DNA from: Streptomyces melanogenes
Lineage (GTDB): Bacteria > Actinomycetota > Actinomycetes > Streptomycetales > Streptomycetaceae
Reading direction: 5' to 3'
Length of the DNA: 64,000 nucleotides
NCBI RefSeq assembly: GCF_014649795.1
Contig: NZ_BMTS01000008.1
Location: 62,001-126,000 of the forward strand
In this document: positions 52,179 to 61,106 of the stretch, in pieces
Layout: every line of letters starts with the position of its first letter
Position numbering within the stretch: the first letter of the stretch is position 1
Program-made: the position numbers and the translations under genes
The notes under the pieces: generated by a model
Seen by the model: only the letters and a program-made list of their open reading frames with translations
What the model was told of the DNA's origin: nothing
Databases searched by the model: none

Positions 52179-53207
52179 TCAGGCGGTCCAGTCGAGGATG
52201 ATCTTGCCGCTGCGGGCGGTGGCGGCCTCGTCGAAGGCCGCGTCGAAGTCCCGGTAGGAGTAGCTGCCGGTGATCACCGGGGAGAGGTCGAGGCCGCCTT
52301 CGAGCAGCACCGTCATCGCGTACCACGTCTCGAACATCTCACGGCCGTAGATGCCCTTGACCGTGATCATCGAGGTGACGATCTTCGACCAGTCGACGGC
52401 GAACTCCTGCGCGGGCAGTCCGAGCATCGCGATCTTGCCGCCGTGCGTCATGTTGTCGATCATGTCGCGCATGGCCTCGGCGCGGCCCGACATCTCCAGG
52501 CCGACGTCGAAGCCCTCGCGCAGACCTAGCCGGCGCTGGGCGTCCGCGATCGAGGACTGCGCCACGTTCACCGCGAGCGTGGCACCGGCCTTGCGGGCCA
52601 GCTCCAGGCGCTCGGGGCTGACGTCGGTGATCACGACGTTGCGGGCGCCCGCGTGCTTGGCCACGGCCGCCGCCATGATGCCGATCGGGCCCGCGCCGGT
52701 GATCAGGACGTCCTCGCCGACCAGCGGGAAGGAGAGCGCGGTGTGCACGGCGTTGCCGAACGGGTCGAAGATCGCGGCGACGTCGAGCGGGACCGGCGTG
52801 CGGTGCACCCACACGTTGGCGGCGGGCAGCGCCACGTACTCCGCGAAGGCGCCGTTGCGCCCCACGCCGAGGCCGATCGTGGAGCGGCACAGGTGGCGGC
52901 GGCCCGCCAGGCAGTTGCGGCACTTGCCGCAGACCAGATGGCCCTCGCCGCTGACCAGGTCGCCGACCGCGATGTCCCGGACGTCCGCGCCGACCGCCGC
53001 GACCTCGCCGACGAACTCGTGGCCGAGGACGAGGGGGGTCTTGACCGCGCCCTGCGCCCAGCCGTCCCAGGAGCGGATGTGCAGGTCGGTGCCGCAGATG
53101 CCGGTGCGCAGCACCTTGATCAGCACGTCGCCGGGGCCGGTCTCCGGCTCCGGGACGTCCATGAGCCACAGTCCGGGTTCGGCGTGCTGCTTGACAAGGG
53201 CCTTCAT
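52179..53207 (-). CDS. tdh: L-threonine 3-dehydrogenase
   Basis: This 342-residue zinc-dependent medium-chain dehydrogenase oxidises L-threonine with NAD+ to 2-amino-3-oxobutanoate. Catalytic zinc ligands are in GICGTDLHI and GHEFVGE, structural zinc cysteines are in CGKCRNCLAGRRHLC, and the NAD loop is VLITGAGPIGIMAA. The ATG at 53207 gives the usual Tdh N-terminus (MKALVKQ). It leads the tdh-kbl-LysR operon. Confidence 0.95.
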   Translation of the reverse strand: MKALVKQHAEPGLWLMDVPEPETGPGDVLIKVLRTGICGTDLHIRSWDGWAQGAVKTPLVLGHEFVGEVAAVGADVRDIAVGDLVSGEGHLVCGKCRNCLAGRRHLCRSTIGLGVGRNGAFAEYVALPAANVWVHRTPVPLDVAAIFDPFGNAVHTALSFPLVGEDVLITGAGPIGIMAAAVAKHAGARNVVITDVSPERLELARKAGATLAVNVAQSSIADAQRRLGLREGFDVGLEMSGRAEAMRDMIDNMTHGGKIAMLGLPAQEFAVDWSKIVTSMITVKGIYGREMFETWYAMTVLLEGGLDLSPVITGSYSYRDFDAAFDEAATARSGKIILDWTA

Positions 53208-53243
53208 GGCGGGCGGCTCCCGGGACGTACAAAGAGGGGCGAA

Positions 53244-53261
53244 AGCCATGGTTCCATGGCT
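53244..53261. promoter_or_regulatory. Perfect palindrome upstream of tdh
   Basis: AGCCATGGTTCCATGGCT is a perfect 18-bp palindrome 37 bp upstream of the tdh ATG. It is a good candidate operator, perhaps for the LysR protein of the same operon. Two internal CATG sequences are part of the dyad and do not look like starts. Confidence 0.55.
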
Positions 53262-53380
53262 GATCACTAATCTGCCGAGCAAGAGCCGCCCGCGTCCATC
53301 GAGGTTTTCTTAAGCGGGCCAACAGCCGAGCTTCACGCGCCCCTCGCGCACTCCCCCTTCACCCTGTTCACCACCGCACC

Positions 53381-56300
53381 TCACACCAGGGACGCGGCCG
53401 CCTCCACCGCGAGCCCGTGCCCCTCTTCGTACGAGCGGCGGTACGCGGTGTCGTCGAGCACGGCGCGCAGTTCGGCCTCGGCGCGGCGCCGCACGGCGGG
53501 CTCGGACGGCAGCGGGCGCAGCCCGAAGCCGCCGTGGCGCCCGTCGGCGTGCCGGTCGTAGGCGCCGAGCAGCCGGGCGCCCTCCTCGGCAGCGCCGAGG
53601 TGCGCCTTGGCCCAGGCGGCGACGAGGAACTGGCTGGTGATCAGATTGGGCGCGACCAGATACGCCTGCCCCTCCAGCTGCCGCACCGCCTCGCGCACAT
53701 GCCCGAGCGCGTCGGCGTACGCGCCGCCGAGGCAGTCCAGCCAGCCGTCCACCCCGGCGACCAGACCGCGGAACATCTCCGGCACGTTCTTCGTGAACTC
53801 GGCCTCCATCAGCCGCAGTTGCTCACGCGCCCGGCCGACGCGAGCGGTGGCCGCGTAGTGGTGGGCGAGCAGCATCCGGGCGGTGCCGACGCCCTCGCCC
53901 GCGTAGTGGCGCGACTCCTCGACGGCGTCGAGCAGCAGCCGCTCGGCCCGCCCGGCCTCCTCGTCCGTCCGGGCGACGGCGAGGCGGACCGTGGCGAGAC
54001 GCGCCTTGAACATGGGGCCCTGGGCGTACGCGCCGGTCCAGGTGGTGGACGCCATGGCGCGCTCGAAGTCGGCGGCGGCCTCCTCGTACCGGCCCCGCCG
54101 CGAGTGGTCCTCGCCGCGCGCCGAGAGCGTCTCGGCGATGGCCCACGGGTCCCCGAGCCGTTCGAACAGGGCCAGTGCCTCGTCCGCGTCGGGGCCGCCG
54201 ACCAGCTTGGCCCGCAGCAGCAGCGCGAAGGCGAGGTCCCACGGTTCGCCGAGCGCCCGGCAGTCCTCGACCATCGCGTCGACGGCCTGCGGGAACCCGG
54301 CGAACTCGTGCGTGAGCATCCGGGCGAAGTACCAGACGGACCCGGGCTGGCGGCAGTTCTGCGGCAGCGCCGAGCCGTACGCGGCCACGATCCGGCGCAG
54401 ATACGGCTGGGCCGCCGGGCTGGCGAACTCCGCGCCCTCGCCCTCGCCGCCGCCCGCGAACAGCATCATCCGCACCCCGCGCCGGGCCTCCCACAGCTGC
54501 TCCTCGGACCACGGCGGCGGCGCGTCGGTGCAGCGGGCGGTGAGCGGCACGGCGGGGCGCACCGGCTCCGCGAACGGGTCGGGCCCCATCCCGGCCGCCG
54601 CGAGCGACCAGGCGCGGGCGTCGCTCTGGTGGCCGCGCAGCTGCCAGAACCAGCTCATCGAGAGGGCCGTGCAGAGCGCGTCCTGCTCGCGGCCGTGCTC
54701 GACCGCCCGGCCCAGCGCGGTCCGTACGTTCCCGTGCTCGGTCTCGAACCGCCGCATCCCGTCGGCCTGCCGGGGCCCGCGCAGCACGGCCTCGCCGGTG
54801 CGGGCGAGTTCGCGGTACGCGACCAGATGGCGCAGCTCGACCGCCGCGCCCTCGCCCGACTCGGCGAGCCGCTCGGCGGCGTACTCCGCGACGGTCTCAA
54901 GGAGCCGGTAGCGCATCGCGCCGCCGTCCGGGTCCGCCACGACCAGGGACTTGTCGACGAGGGAGGCGAGCAGGCCGAGTACGTCGCCGGGGTGCTCGGC
55001 CGGGTCGGCGGGATCGGCGCAGACCGCCTCCGCCTCGGGCAGCGCGAAGCCGCCGGAGAAGACGGCGAGGCGGCGCAGCACGGCCCGCTCGCGCGCGTCC
55101 AGGAGCTCCCAGGACCAGTCGACGACGGCCCGCAGGGTCTGCTGCCGGGGCCGCAGCGTCCGGCTGGTGCGGGCTCCGTCGCCCAGCAGGCGGAAGCGGT
55201 CGTCGAGGCGGTCGGCGAGCTGGCGCGGGGTGAGCATCCGCAGCCGGGCCGCGGCGAGTTCGAGGGCGAGGGGCAGCCCGTCGAGGCGGCGGCAGACCTC
55301 CGCGGCGGCCTCCGGGTCCTCGGCCACGCGGAAGCCCGCCCGGGCCGCCGCGCCCCGCTCGCCGAACAGCCGCAGGGCGGTGTCCAGCGGCAGGGGTCCC
55401 ACCCCGCGCACCCGCTCGCCCGGGACGCCGAGGGGTTCCCTGCTGGTGGCGAGAATGGTGACTTCGGGGCAGGCGGTGAGCAGTTCGTGCGCCAGCTCGG
55501 CCGCCCCGGCGGCGATCTGCTCGCAGTTGTCGAGGACGAGCAGCATCCGGCGGCGGCCGCAGTGCGCGACGAGCCGTGCCAGCGGGTCTCGGGGCCCGGC
55601 CTCGGCCGCGGTGAGCAGCACGCTCTCGCGCGCGCCGAGCGCGGTGAGCAGGGCCTGCGGCAGCTGCGCCGCCTCCCGTACGGATGCGAGCTCGGCCAGC
55701 CAGACGCCGTCGGCCCACTCGTGGGCGACAGCTTCGGCGGCCTCCAGGGCGAGCCGGGTCTTGCCCGCGCCGCCGGGTCCGGTGAGGGTGACGAGCCGGG
55801 CGTCGGCCAAGTCGGCGCGCAGGGCGAGGAGTTCGGGCTCGCGCCCGACGAAGGAGGTGAGGCGGGCGCGGAGGTTGCCGGGGGCGCTTTCCGCGCGTCG
55901 AGCCGGATCCGCCGATGGGGTGTCCTTCAGCAACTCGGCGTGCAGCGCCCGCAGTTCGGGACCCGGGGCGGTGCCCAGCGCGTCGTCGAGGGCGAGGCGG
56001 GCCGACTCGTACGCCGCCAGCGCCTCGGCCCGGCGGCCCGCCGCCGTCAGGGCGCGCAGGTACAGGGCTCGCAGCGGCTCGTCCAGGGGCGCCGCCGCGA
56101 CCAGCCCGGCCAGTTCCGGCAGGGTGTGCTCGGCGCGGCCGAGCGCGGTGTCGGCGGCGAGGCGGCAGCGGCGGGCCTCGGCGTGGCGGCGCTCGGCCCG
56201 GACGACCAGCGGGTCCCGTTCCCGTACCGGAAGCTCGGCCAGGACCGGCCCCTGCCACAGCGCGAGGGCGTCGTCGAGCAGTTGCGCCGCCTTCCGCGCG

Positions 56301-56653
56301 TCCCCGTCCGCCAGCGCGTCCGCGCCTTCCCCGGCCAGCCGTTCGAAGCGGAACACGTCGATGTCGTCGGGGTCGGCGGCCAGCCGGTAGGCGCCCGGCG
56401 CGGACTCCACGGCGTCCCGGCCGAGCGCCCGCCGCAGCCGTCCGACCAGCGCCTGGACGGCCGCGGCCTCGTCGGCGGGTGCGGTGTCGTCGGCCCAGAG
56501 CCGGGCGGCCAGCTCCGCTACCGGCACCGCGCGTCCGGCGCCCGCTGCCAGCGCGGCGAGCAGGGCCCGCAGCCGGGCGCCGCCGAGCGGCACCTCACTG
56601 CCGTCCGGGCACAGGGCCCGCGTCGGTCCGAGTACGCGGTAGCGGAGTGTCAC
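53381..56653 (-). CDS. AfsR/SARP-family regulator with NB-ARC and TPR-like regions
   Basis: This 1090-residue regulator has a winged-helix DNA-binding domain at about 1-95 (RVLGPTRALCPDGSEVPLGG) and a BTAD domain at about 97-245 (DDIDVFRFERLAGEG). A P-loop NTPase lies at about 265-400 (LTGPGGAGKTRLA, then RRMLLVLDNCEQ). TPR-like helices fill the C-terminal 500 residues. SARPs of this size activate antibiotic clusters in response to signals. The GTG start at 56653 gives a standard SARP N-terminus. The MmyB-like gene lies 40 bp upstream on the same strand. No target cluster is next to it, but the PKS operon in this window is a possibility. Confidence 0.9.
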   Translation of the reverse strand: MTLRYRVLGPTRALCPDGSEVPLGGARLRALLAALAAGAGRAVPVAELAARLWADDTAPADEAAAVQALVGRLRRALGRDAVESAPGAYRLAADPDDIDVFRFERLAGEGADALADGDARKAAQLLDDALALWQGPVLAELPVRERDPLVVRAERRHAEARRCRLAADTALGRAEHTLPELAGLVAAAPLDEPLRALYLRALTAAGRRAEALAAYESARLALDDALGTAPGPELRALHAELLKDTPSADPARRAESAPGNLRARLTSFVGREPELLALRADLADARLVTLTGPGGAGKTRLALEAAEAVAHEWADGVWLAELASVREAAQLPQALLTALGARESVLLTAAEAGPRDPLARLVAHCGRRRMLLVLDNCEQIAAGAAELAHELLTACPEVTILATSREPLGVPGERVRGVGPLPLDTALRLFGERGAAARAGFRVAEDPEAAAEVCRRLDGLPLALELAAARLRMLTPRQLADRLDDRFRLLGDGARTSRTLRPRQQTLRAVVDWSWELLDARERAVLRRLAVFSGGFALPEAEAVCADPADPAEHPGDVLGLLASLVDKSLVVADPDGGAMRYRLLETVAEYAAERLAESGEGAAVELRHLVAYRELARTGEAVLRGPRQADGMRRFETEHGNVRTALGRAVEHGREQDALCTALSMSWFWQLRGHQSDARAWSLAAAGMGPDPFAEPVRPAVPLTARCTDAPPPWSEEQLWEARRGVRMMLFAGGGEGEGAEFASPAAQPYLRRIVAAYGSALPQNCRQPGSVWYFARMLTHEFAGFPQAVDAMVEDCRALGEPWDLAFALLLRAKLVGGPDADEALALFERLGDPWAIAETLSARGEDHSRRGRYEEAAADFERAMASTTWTGAYAQGPMFKARLATVRLAVARTDEEAGRAERLLLDAVEESRHYAGEGVGTARMLLAHHYAATARVGRAREQLRLMEAEFTKNVPEMFRGLVAGVDGWLDCLGGAYADALGHVREAVRQLEGQAYLVAPNLITSQFLVAAWAKAHLGAAEEGARLLGAYDRHADGRHGGFGLRPLPSEPAVRRRAEAELRAVLDDTAYRRSYEEGHGLAVEAAASLV

Positions 56654-56693
56654 CCGCCCATTGTCTACGGCGGCCGTGACCGGCGGCTCCCGA

Positions 56694-57422
56694 TCAGCTC
56701 TCGACGGGGGCCGGTTCCATGCGGACGAGGCTCAGATGGCCCCGGCGCCGGGTGATCACGACGTTCCTGGGCGCGCTCTTGGGGGCGTGCGCGCGGGGCT
56801 CGGCGGGCGTGCGGCGCAGCACCAGGGTGACCCGGCGCAGTCCCAGCTCGCCCAGCGTCCCGGAGGACTCGTCGAGGACGCGGCACTCCACGGCGTCCCA
56901 GCCGGGGTCGGGGTGGCGCACGGCCCGTACGGTCCCGTCGTGGTGCACGGCGGCCGGGCCGACCATGCGCATCCAGTGCGGCAGGCCCTGCTGGTAGGCC
57001 GCGCTCATCAGCGGGTCGTCGGCGATCTCGCGGTGCACGGCGCGCAGTTCGGGGTCGTGCGGGTCGCGCTCCAGGGCGGACGAGAGCTGGGCGAGCATGG
57101 GGAGGCACCAACCCGTCTCGTGCTGGGCGAGCACGGAGCCCGCGTGGGGGTGGAAGAGGACGAAACGCAGGAAGTTGTCGCGGGGCATCGCGGTGGGGTG
57201 GGGGCCCACGGCGCGGAACAGCCTGTCGTACGCGGTGTTGGCGTGCACGACGTTCCAGCTGCGATCGACGAGGAACGACGGTAAGTCCGTGGCGTCCATC
57301 ATCGCTATGTGGTCGTCGACGTAGGCACGCGCCTCGGCGTCCCACTGGTCGGTGGCGGTGGCGCCCCGTCCGTTGTCCGGTACGGGGCCGGCTGACCTGT
57401 TCACCAACGGTTCTTTCACCAT
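56694..57422 (-). CDS. MmyB-type ligand-binding (MLTR_LBD) protein without HTH
   Basis: This protein of 242 residues matches the C-terminal PAS-like ligand-binding domain of MmyB regulators: DLPSFLVDRSWNVVHANTAYDRLFRAV near 46-72, NFLRFVLFHPHAGSVLA, and ELRAVHREIADDPLMSAAYQ. The N-terminal HTH found in MmyB is absent; only about 35 residues precede the domain. It may sense a ligand or partner with another DNA-binding protein such as the divergent XRE regulator. Codon 47 is TTA. The ATG at 57422 is the best start, with AGGAG 11 bases upstream. Confidence 0.8.
   Translation of the reverse strand: MVKEPLVNRSAGPVPDNGRGATATDQWDAEARAYVDDHIAMMDATDLPSFLVDRSWNVVHANTAYDRLFRAVGPHPTAMPRDNFLRFVLFHPHAGSVLAQHETGWCLPMLAQLSSALERDPHDPELRAVHREIADDPLMSAAYQQGLPHWMRMVGPAAVHHDGTVRAVRHPDPGWDAVECRVLDESSGTLGELGLRRVTLVLRRTPAEPRAHAPKSAPRNVVITRRRGHLSLVRMEPAPVES
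57282..57284 (-). other. In-frame TTA (bldA) codon in the MmyB-like gene
   Basis: The codons read GCC ACG GAC TTA CCG TCG, encoding ATDLPS, with TTA at codon 47. Expression is likely bldA-dependent. Confidence 0.88.
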
Positions 57423-57535
57423 CGAGAACGCGACTCCTCTTGCAGGCACGCGGTGCGCCTGCCGTCCTCCACGTCCTCATCGCACAGAGGTCGATCTTCG
57501 CACCGTGCTGCGATCCTGCTCCCGCCGACAAGACA

Positions 57536-57625
57536 ATGTCAACCATCGTGGCATTCCGGCCCGAGAACGCCTCAAATACGCCACAGCTGTGGCAAGTTCT
57601 GGTTCTCTACGGCGTGAGCAAGTAG
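57536..57625 (+). CDS. Possible 29-residue peptide
   Basis: An ATG at 57536 opens a 29-codon frame ending at TAG 57625, encoding a peptide with central PENASNTPQLWQVLVLY. It lies between the MmyB-like and XRE genes on the XRE strand. There is no clear ribosome site, and third-position GC is only moderate. A signal-peptide or leader role is possible, but it may be chance. Confidence 0.25.
   Translation: MSTIVAFRPENASNTPQLWQVLVLYGVSK
57580..57593. promoter_or_regulatory. 14-bp palindrome before the XRE gene
   Basis: GCCACAGCTGTGGC is a perfect palindrome 100 bp upstream of the XRE gene start and 158 bp from the MmyB-like gene. It is a candidate operator for either regulator. Confidence 0.45.
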
Positions 57626-57692
57626 CCTCCGGACATCTTCACTCTGTGTTCGAGGTGTGCGGAGCAACTCGTGTGATCTAGGAGAATTACTG

Positions 57693-58370
57693 GTGACGGA
57701 CGGCTTCTCGGATCCGGGACCGGCGGCCACGGGCCCTCTGGGGGACATCGCGGCCCGCGTCGACGAACTGGCCCGCAAGCTCGGAATGAGCCAGGCAGAG
57801 GTCTTCGACGTGCACCAGCTCTCCGACGCCTCGGGCGTTCCGGCCGACGTCGTCCAGGCGCTGCTCGAAGGCCGTCCGGCCGGTGAACCGGACGTCCAGG
57901 CCCGGTTCCTCCAACGGTTCGGCGCGCTGCGCCGCTCCCGGCTGAAACCGAACGGCCGCCCCTACACCCAGCAGGAGATCGCCGACGGCGCCGGGATGTC
58001 CCGGCAGCAGGCGGGCGCCCTCATCAACGGCGACCGGCGCCCCACCATGGAGCACTGCGACGCCATCCAGCGCTTCTTCAAGGTCCACGCGGGCTATCTC
58101 ACCGCCGAGGACAGCGAGGCCCTGAGCGACGCGCTGCTCCGTACCGAACAGGAGCTGCTGCACGCCTTCGCCGCCCGCGAGCACGACCGGGAGCGCGAAC
58201 TCGACGCGCTCGCCCCGGCCGGGGACGACCCCCTTGAGCGCCTGCTCCAGGACCACGGTGTGCGCGGCATCGCCTGGCGGGCCGCCCAGCTCCCCACGGA
58301 CAAGCACCGCGACAAGGTCACCGAGTGGCTGGACATGCTTCTGGAGAACGTGAAGCGCGCGGATCCCTGA
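57693..58370 (+). CDS. XRE-like HTH regulator
   Basis: This 225-residue protein has a helix-turn-helix near 95-130 (PYTQQEIADGAGMSRQQAGALINGDRRPTMEHCDAI) and a mostly helical C-terminus (residues 140-225). The N-terminal part has a second possible HTH-like segment (GMSQAEVFDVHQLSDASGVPADVVQALLEG). The GTG start at 57693 has AGGAG 8 bases upstream. It is encoded divergently from the MmyB-like gene and just before the VWA pair, so it may regulate either. Confidence 0.82.
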   Translation: MTDGFSDPGPAATGPLGDIAARVDELARKLGMSQAEVFDVHQLSDASGVPADVVQALLEGRPAGEPDVQARFLQRFGALRRSRLKPNGRPYTQQEIADGAGMSRQQAGALINGDRRPTMEHCDAIQRFFKVHAGYLTAEDSEALSDALLRTEQELLHAFAAREHDRERELDALAPAGDDPLERLLQDHGVRGIAWRAAQLPTDKHRDKVTEWLDMLLENVKRADP

Positions 58371-58459
58371 CCCGGGCGGGCCCCGGTCCGCCGCCCGGCG
58401 GAACCGGCCGCGGAGTCGCTGGATTTGGGCGGGGATACGATCTTCCATAGGATCCGGCG

Positions 58460-59734
58460 ATGATCACCAGAAAACGGTTGGCGGCCGGGGTGGGCGCGCT
58501 GCTCGCCACCCTCGCCACCGGCATCCTCCCGGCCGACGCGGTCGCGGCCGACGGACCGCCCGCACAGAAGGCCGCACCCAAGGTCGAGCTGGTGCTCGAC
58601 GTCAGCGGCTCCATGCGGGCCCGCGACATCGACGGCCAGTCCCGGATGGTCGTCGCCAAGCAGGCCTTCAACGACGTACTGGACTCGGCCCCGCCGGAGG
58701 TCGAGCTCGGCATACGGACGCTCGGCGCCAACTACCCGGGCAACGACCGCCAGGTCGGCTGCAAGGACACCCGCCAGCTGTACCCGGTCGGCCCGCTCGA
58801 CCGCACCGAGGCGAAGACCGCCGTCGCCACCCTCGCCCCGACCGGCTGGACGCCGATCGGCCCCGCCCTGCAGGGCGCGGCGCAGGACCTCAAGGGCGGC
58901 GAGGCGACCCGCCGGATCGTGCTCATCACGGACGGCGAGGACACCTGCGCGCCGCTCGACCCGTGCGAGGTGGCGCGCGACATCGCCGCCCAGGGCATCC
59001 ACCTGGTCATCGACACGCTCGGCCTGAACCCGGACGCCAAGACCCGTGACCAGCTGACCTGCATCGCGCAGGCGACCGGCGGCACGTACACCTCGGTGAA
59101 GCACAAGGACGAGCTCAAGGACCGCGTCAAACAGTCGGTCGACCGCGCCGCCGACCCGGTGGTGGTCCCGGTCGCCACCAACGGCGCCGCGAGCTGCGAG
59201 AGCGCGCCGCAGCTGAAGCCCGGCCTGTACACCGACCGCGAGACGTTCGGCGAGCACCGCTGGTACAAGGTCGACGTCAAGCCCGGCCAGGAGCTGCGCG
59301 CCGCCGTCAGCATCGGCGCCGACCGCGCCGTCAACAACGACTACGGCGTGCTGATGCGGGCCGTCACCCGGCACGGCCGGGAGATCGTGCGCGGCTCCGA
59401 GGCGGGCGACGGCCGCACCGACCTGATCTCTACGGGTCTGCGCTATCCGAAGCCGAAGGCGAAGGACGACGCCGACAAGGACGCCGTGGAGACCGTCTGC
59501 CTCCAGGTCAGCAACTCCTTCTCGGCGCCCGCGTCGGTGAAGACCACGCCCGGTATGCCCGTCGAGCTGACCGTGGACGTCGTCGACGGCCCCGACCAGC
59601 CCTCGGACGTGGCCGCCTTCGGCCTCGGCCGCGGCTGGTGGCTGCTCGGCGTGCTGGTGCTCACCGGCCTCCTCGCCGGTCTGCTGTGGGGCTGGATCTC
59701 GCGCTGGCGCGTGGCTGTCTGGAGGACCAACTGA
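58460..59734 (+). CDS. Secreted VWA-domain protein with C-terminal membrane helix
   Basis: This 424-residue protein has a signal peptide (about 1-29) and a von Willebrand A domain (about 40-225) with a complete MIDAS: DVSGSM, TGWTPIG and ITDGEDTC. A beta-rich middle follows, then one C-terminal transmembrane helix (about 392-415) with a short basic tail. The topology is extracellular with a membrane anchor. VWA proteins bind ligands or partners through Mg2+. It overlaps the next gene by one base (TGATG), so the two products probably act together. Confidence 0.88.
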   Translation: MITRKRLAAGVGALLATLATGILPADAVAADGPPAQKAAPKVELVLDVSGSMRARDIDGQSRMVVAKQAFNDVLDSAPPEVELGIRTLGANYPGNDRQVGCKDTRQLYPVGPLDRTEAKTAVATLAPTGWTPIGPALQGAAQDLKGGEATRRIVLITDGEDTCAPLDPCEVARDIAAQGIHLVIDTLGLNPDAKTRDQLTCIAQATGGTYTSVKHKDELKDRVKQSVDRAADPVVVPVATNGAASCESAPQLKPGLYTDRETFGEHRWYKVDVKPGQELRAAVSIGADRAVNNDYGVLMRAVTRHGREIVRGSEAGDGRTDLISTGLRYPKPKAKDDADKDAVETVCLQVSNSFSAPASVKTTPGMPVELTVDVVDGPDQPSDVAAFGLGRGWWLLGVLVLTGLLAGLLWGWISRWRVAVWRTN

Positions 59735-60495
59735 TGCGTACCACAAGGATGCTGGCCGCGGCGCTGCTCACCGGCGCCGCGCTGCTCGCCCCGGCGGCAC
59801 CGGCCTTGGCCGACACGCCGTCGCCCGGCCCGAGCAAGTCCTCCGGCGCGCCGACGGAGGCGGGCACCACGTTCCGTACCGCGACGCCCGTCAAGCAGGG
59901 CCAGCAGGCCACCGCGACGGCCTCCAGCGGTGACTACCTGTACTGGGTCTTCCCCGCCGACGCGGGGCAGCGCCCCACCGTCGACGCCACGGTGACGCTG
60001 CCGTCCGCCGGCCGCCAGACCGCGACGACCTGGCGGATCGACGTGTACGACGGGCTGCGCCGCCGCCAGCCGTGCATGTACGGGGCGCAGTCCCGCTCGG
60101 CCGCGCCCGACGCCACCAGCGTGACGCTCTCCTGCACGCTGCGCCCGGTGCGCGCCTGGGCCGACGGCTGGTCGAACGACCCGCTGCCGGGCAGCTACTA
60201 CGTACGACTCACCGCCGTCGGGCTGCCCGCCTCCGAGCGGGGTCTGCCCGTCAAGGCGGAGATGAAGCCGACCACCAAGGACACGGGCGGCGCCCACGCG
60301 GTGGACGGCAGCCTGTCCACGCCGCTGGGCGCTGGCGGCCCGAAGGCGGAGCCGGAGGACGGCTGGTCGTCCGGCTGGTGGACCGACCGCTGGATCTGGA
60401 CGGCCGTCGGCGGTGTGCTCGGCGCACTCGCCGGTGTCGCCGGGTACGCGCTGACGCGCGGCCGGGGCCGCGCGTCGTACGTCCCGCAGAGCTGA
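59734..60495 (+). CDS. Membrane partner of the VWA protein
   Basis: This protein of 253 residues has a signal peptide (about 1-27), an extracellular beta-rich domain (GDYLYWVFPADAGQRPTVDATVTLP near 63) and one C-terminal transmembrane helix (about 222-243). I do not recognise a named family. Its domain resembles the middle region of the upstream VWA protein (a GxYxYxxF/HRWYKVDVKPGQ pattern). Translational overlap with that gene suggests a two-protein complex in the membrane. Confidence 0.75.
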   Translation: MRTTRMLAAALLTGAALLAPAAPALADTPSPGPSKSSGAPTEAGTTFRTATPVKQGQQATATASSGDYLYWVFPADAGQRPTVDATVTLPSAGRQTATTWRIDVYDGLRRRQPCMYGAQSRSAAPDATSVTLSCTLRPVRAWADGWSNDPLPGSYYVRLTAVGLPASERGLPVKAEMKPTTKDTGGAHAVDGSLSTPLGAGGPKAEPEDGWSSGWWTDRWIWTAVGGVLGALAGVAGYALTRGRGRASYVPQS

Positions 60496-60515
60496 CGCTC
60501 CGTCACTCCCCCTTC

Positions 60516-60550
60516 GCCGTCGGCCCGGCAGGCACGCGCCGGGCCACGGC
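60516..60550. terminator. Bidirectional hairpin between the VWA pair and pcaG
   Basis: GGCCCGGC and GCCGGGCC pair around an eight-base loop, and flanking GCCGT and ACGGC extend the stem past one bulged base. It lies between convergent genes and probably ends both transcripts. Confidence 0.7.
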
Positions 60551-60584
60551 GGAGGCGGCGGGGATCCCGAGCGCGTCCCCGAGG

Positions 60585-61106
60585 TCAGCGGAATGCGAGG
60601 AACACCGTCTCCTTCGGTCCCTGGAGGTGGATGTCGAAGCGGTGGGCGCGCACGGCCGGGTCGGCCACGGCCATCAGCGTGCGGCGCAGCTCCGGCTCCA
60701 GGGAGTCGAGCAGCGGGTCCGGCGCCTCGCTCAGATACACCCGGGTGAACAGGTGGTGCAGCAGGCCCCGCGCGAAGACCGCGACGCACAGGTACGGGAC
60801 CCCGCCGGGCGCCAGCGTCCGCAGGGTCCAGTGGCCGGACGCGTCGGTGGGGACGCGGCCGAAGCCCGTGAAGTCGACCCCGTTGCGGCCGAGCGAGCCG
60901 GGTTCGCCGGTACGGGAACCGTCCGGTCCCGGCTGCCAGAATTCCAGGAGGGCGTCGGGCACCGGCTCGCCGTCCCCGTCGTAGACGTGGCCGTGCAGCG
61001 TGAGGGTGTCCGGGTGGCCCGGCGGGGCCATCGCCTCGCCGCCCGCGAAGGGCAGGGCGTGGCCGTAGAAGGGCCCGATGGTCTGCGAGGGCGTGGGCTG
61101 GTTCAC
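60585..61106 (-). CDS. pcaG: Protocatechuate 3,4-dioxygenase alpha subunit
   Basis: This 173-residue intradiol dioxygenase alpha chain works with PcaH to open the ring of protocatechuate to 3-carboxy-cis,cis-muconate. It starts with the family sequence PSQTIGPFYGHALP and contains VPDALLEFWQPGPDG and GRVPTDASGHW. Its GTG start overlaps the pcaH stop (GTGA, 61103-61106). It is the last pca gene before a terminator, and pcaB, pcaC/L and pcaF are not next to it. Confidence 0.92.
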   Translation of the reverse strand: MNQPTPSQTIGPFYGHALPFAGGEAMAPPGHPDTLTLHGHVYDGDGEPVPDALLEFWQPGPDGSRTGEPGSLGRNGVDFTGFGRVPTDASGHWTLRTLAPGGVPYLCVAVFARGLLHHLFTRVYLSEAPDPLLDSLEPELRRTLMAVADPAVRAHRFDIHLQGPKETVFLAFR

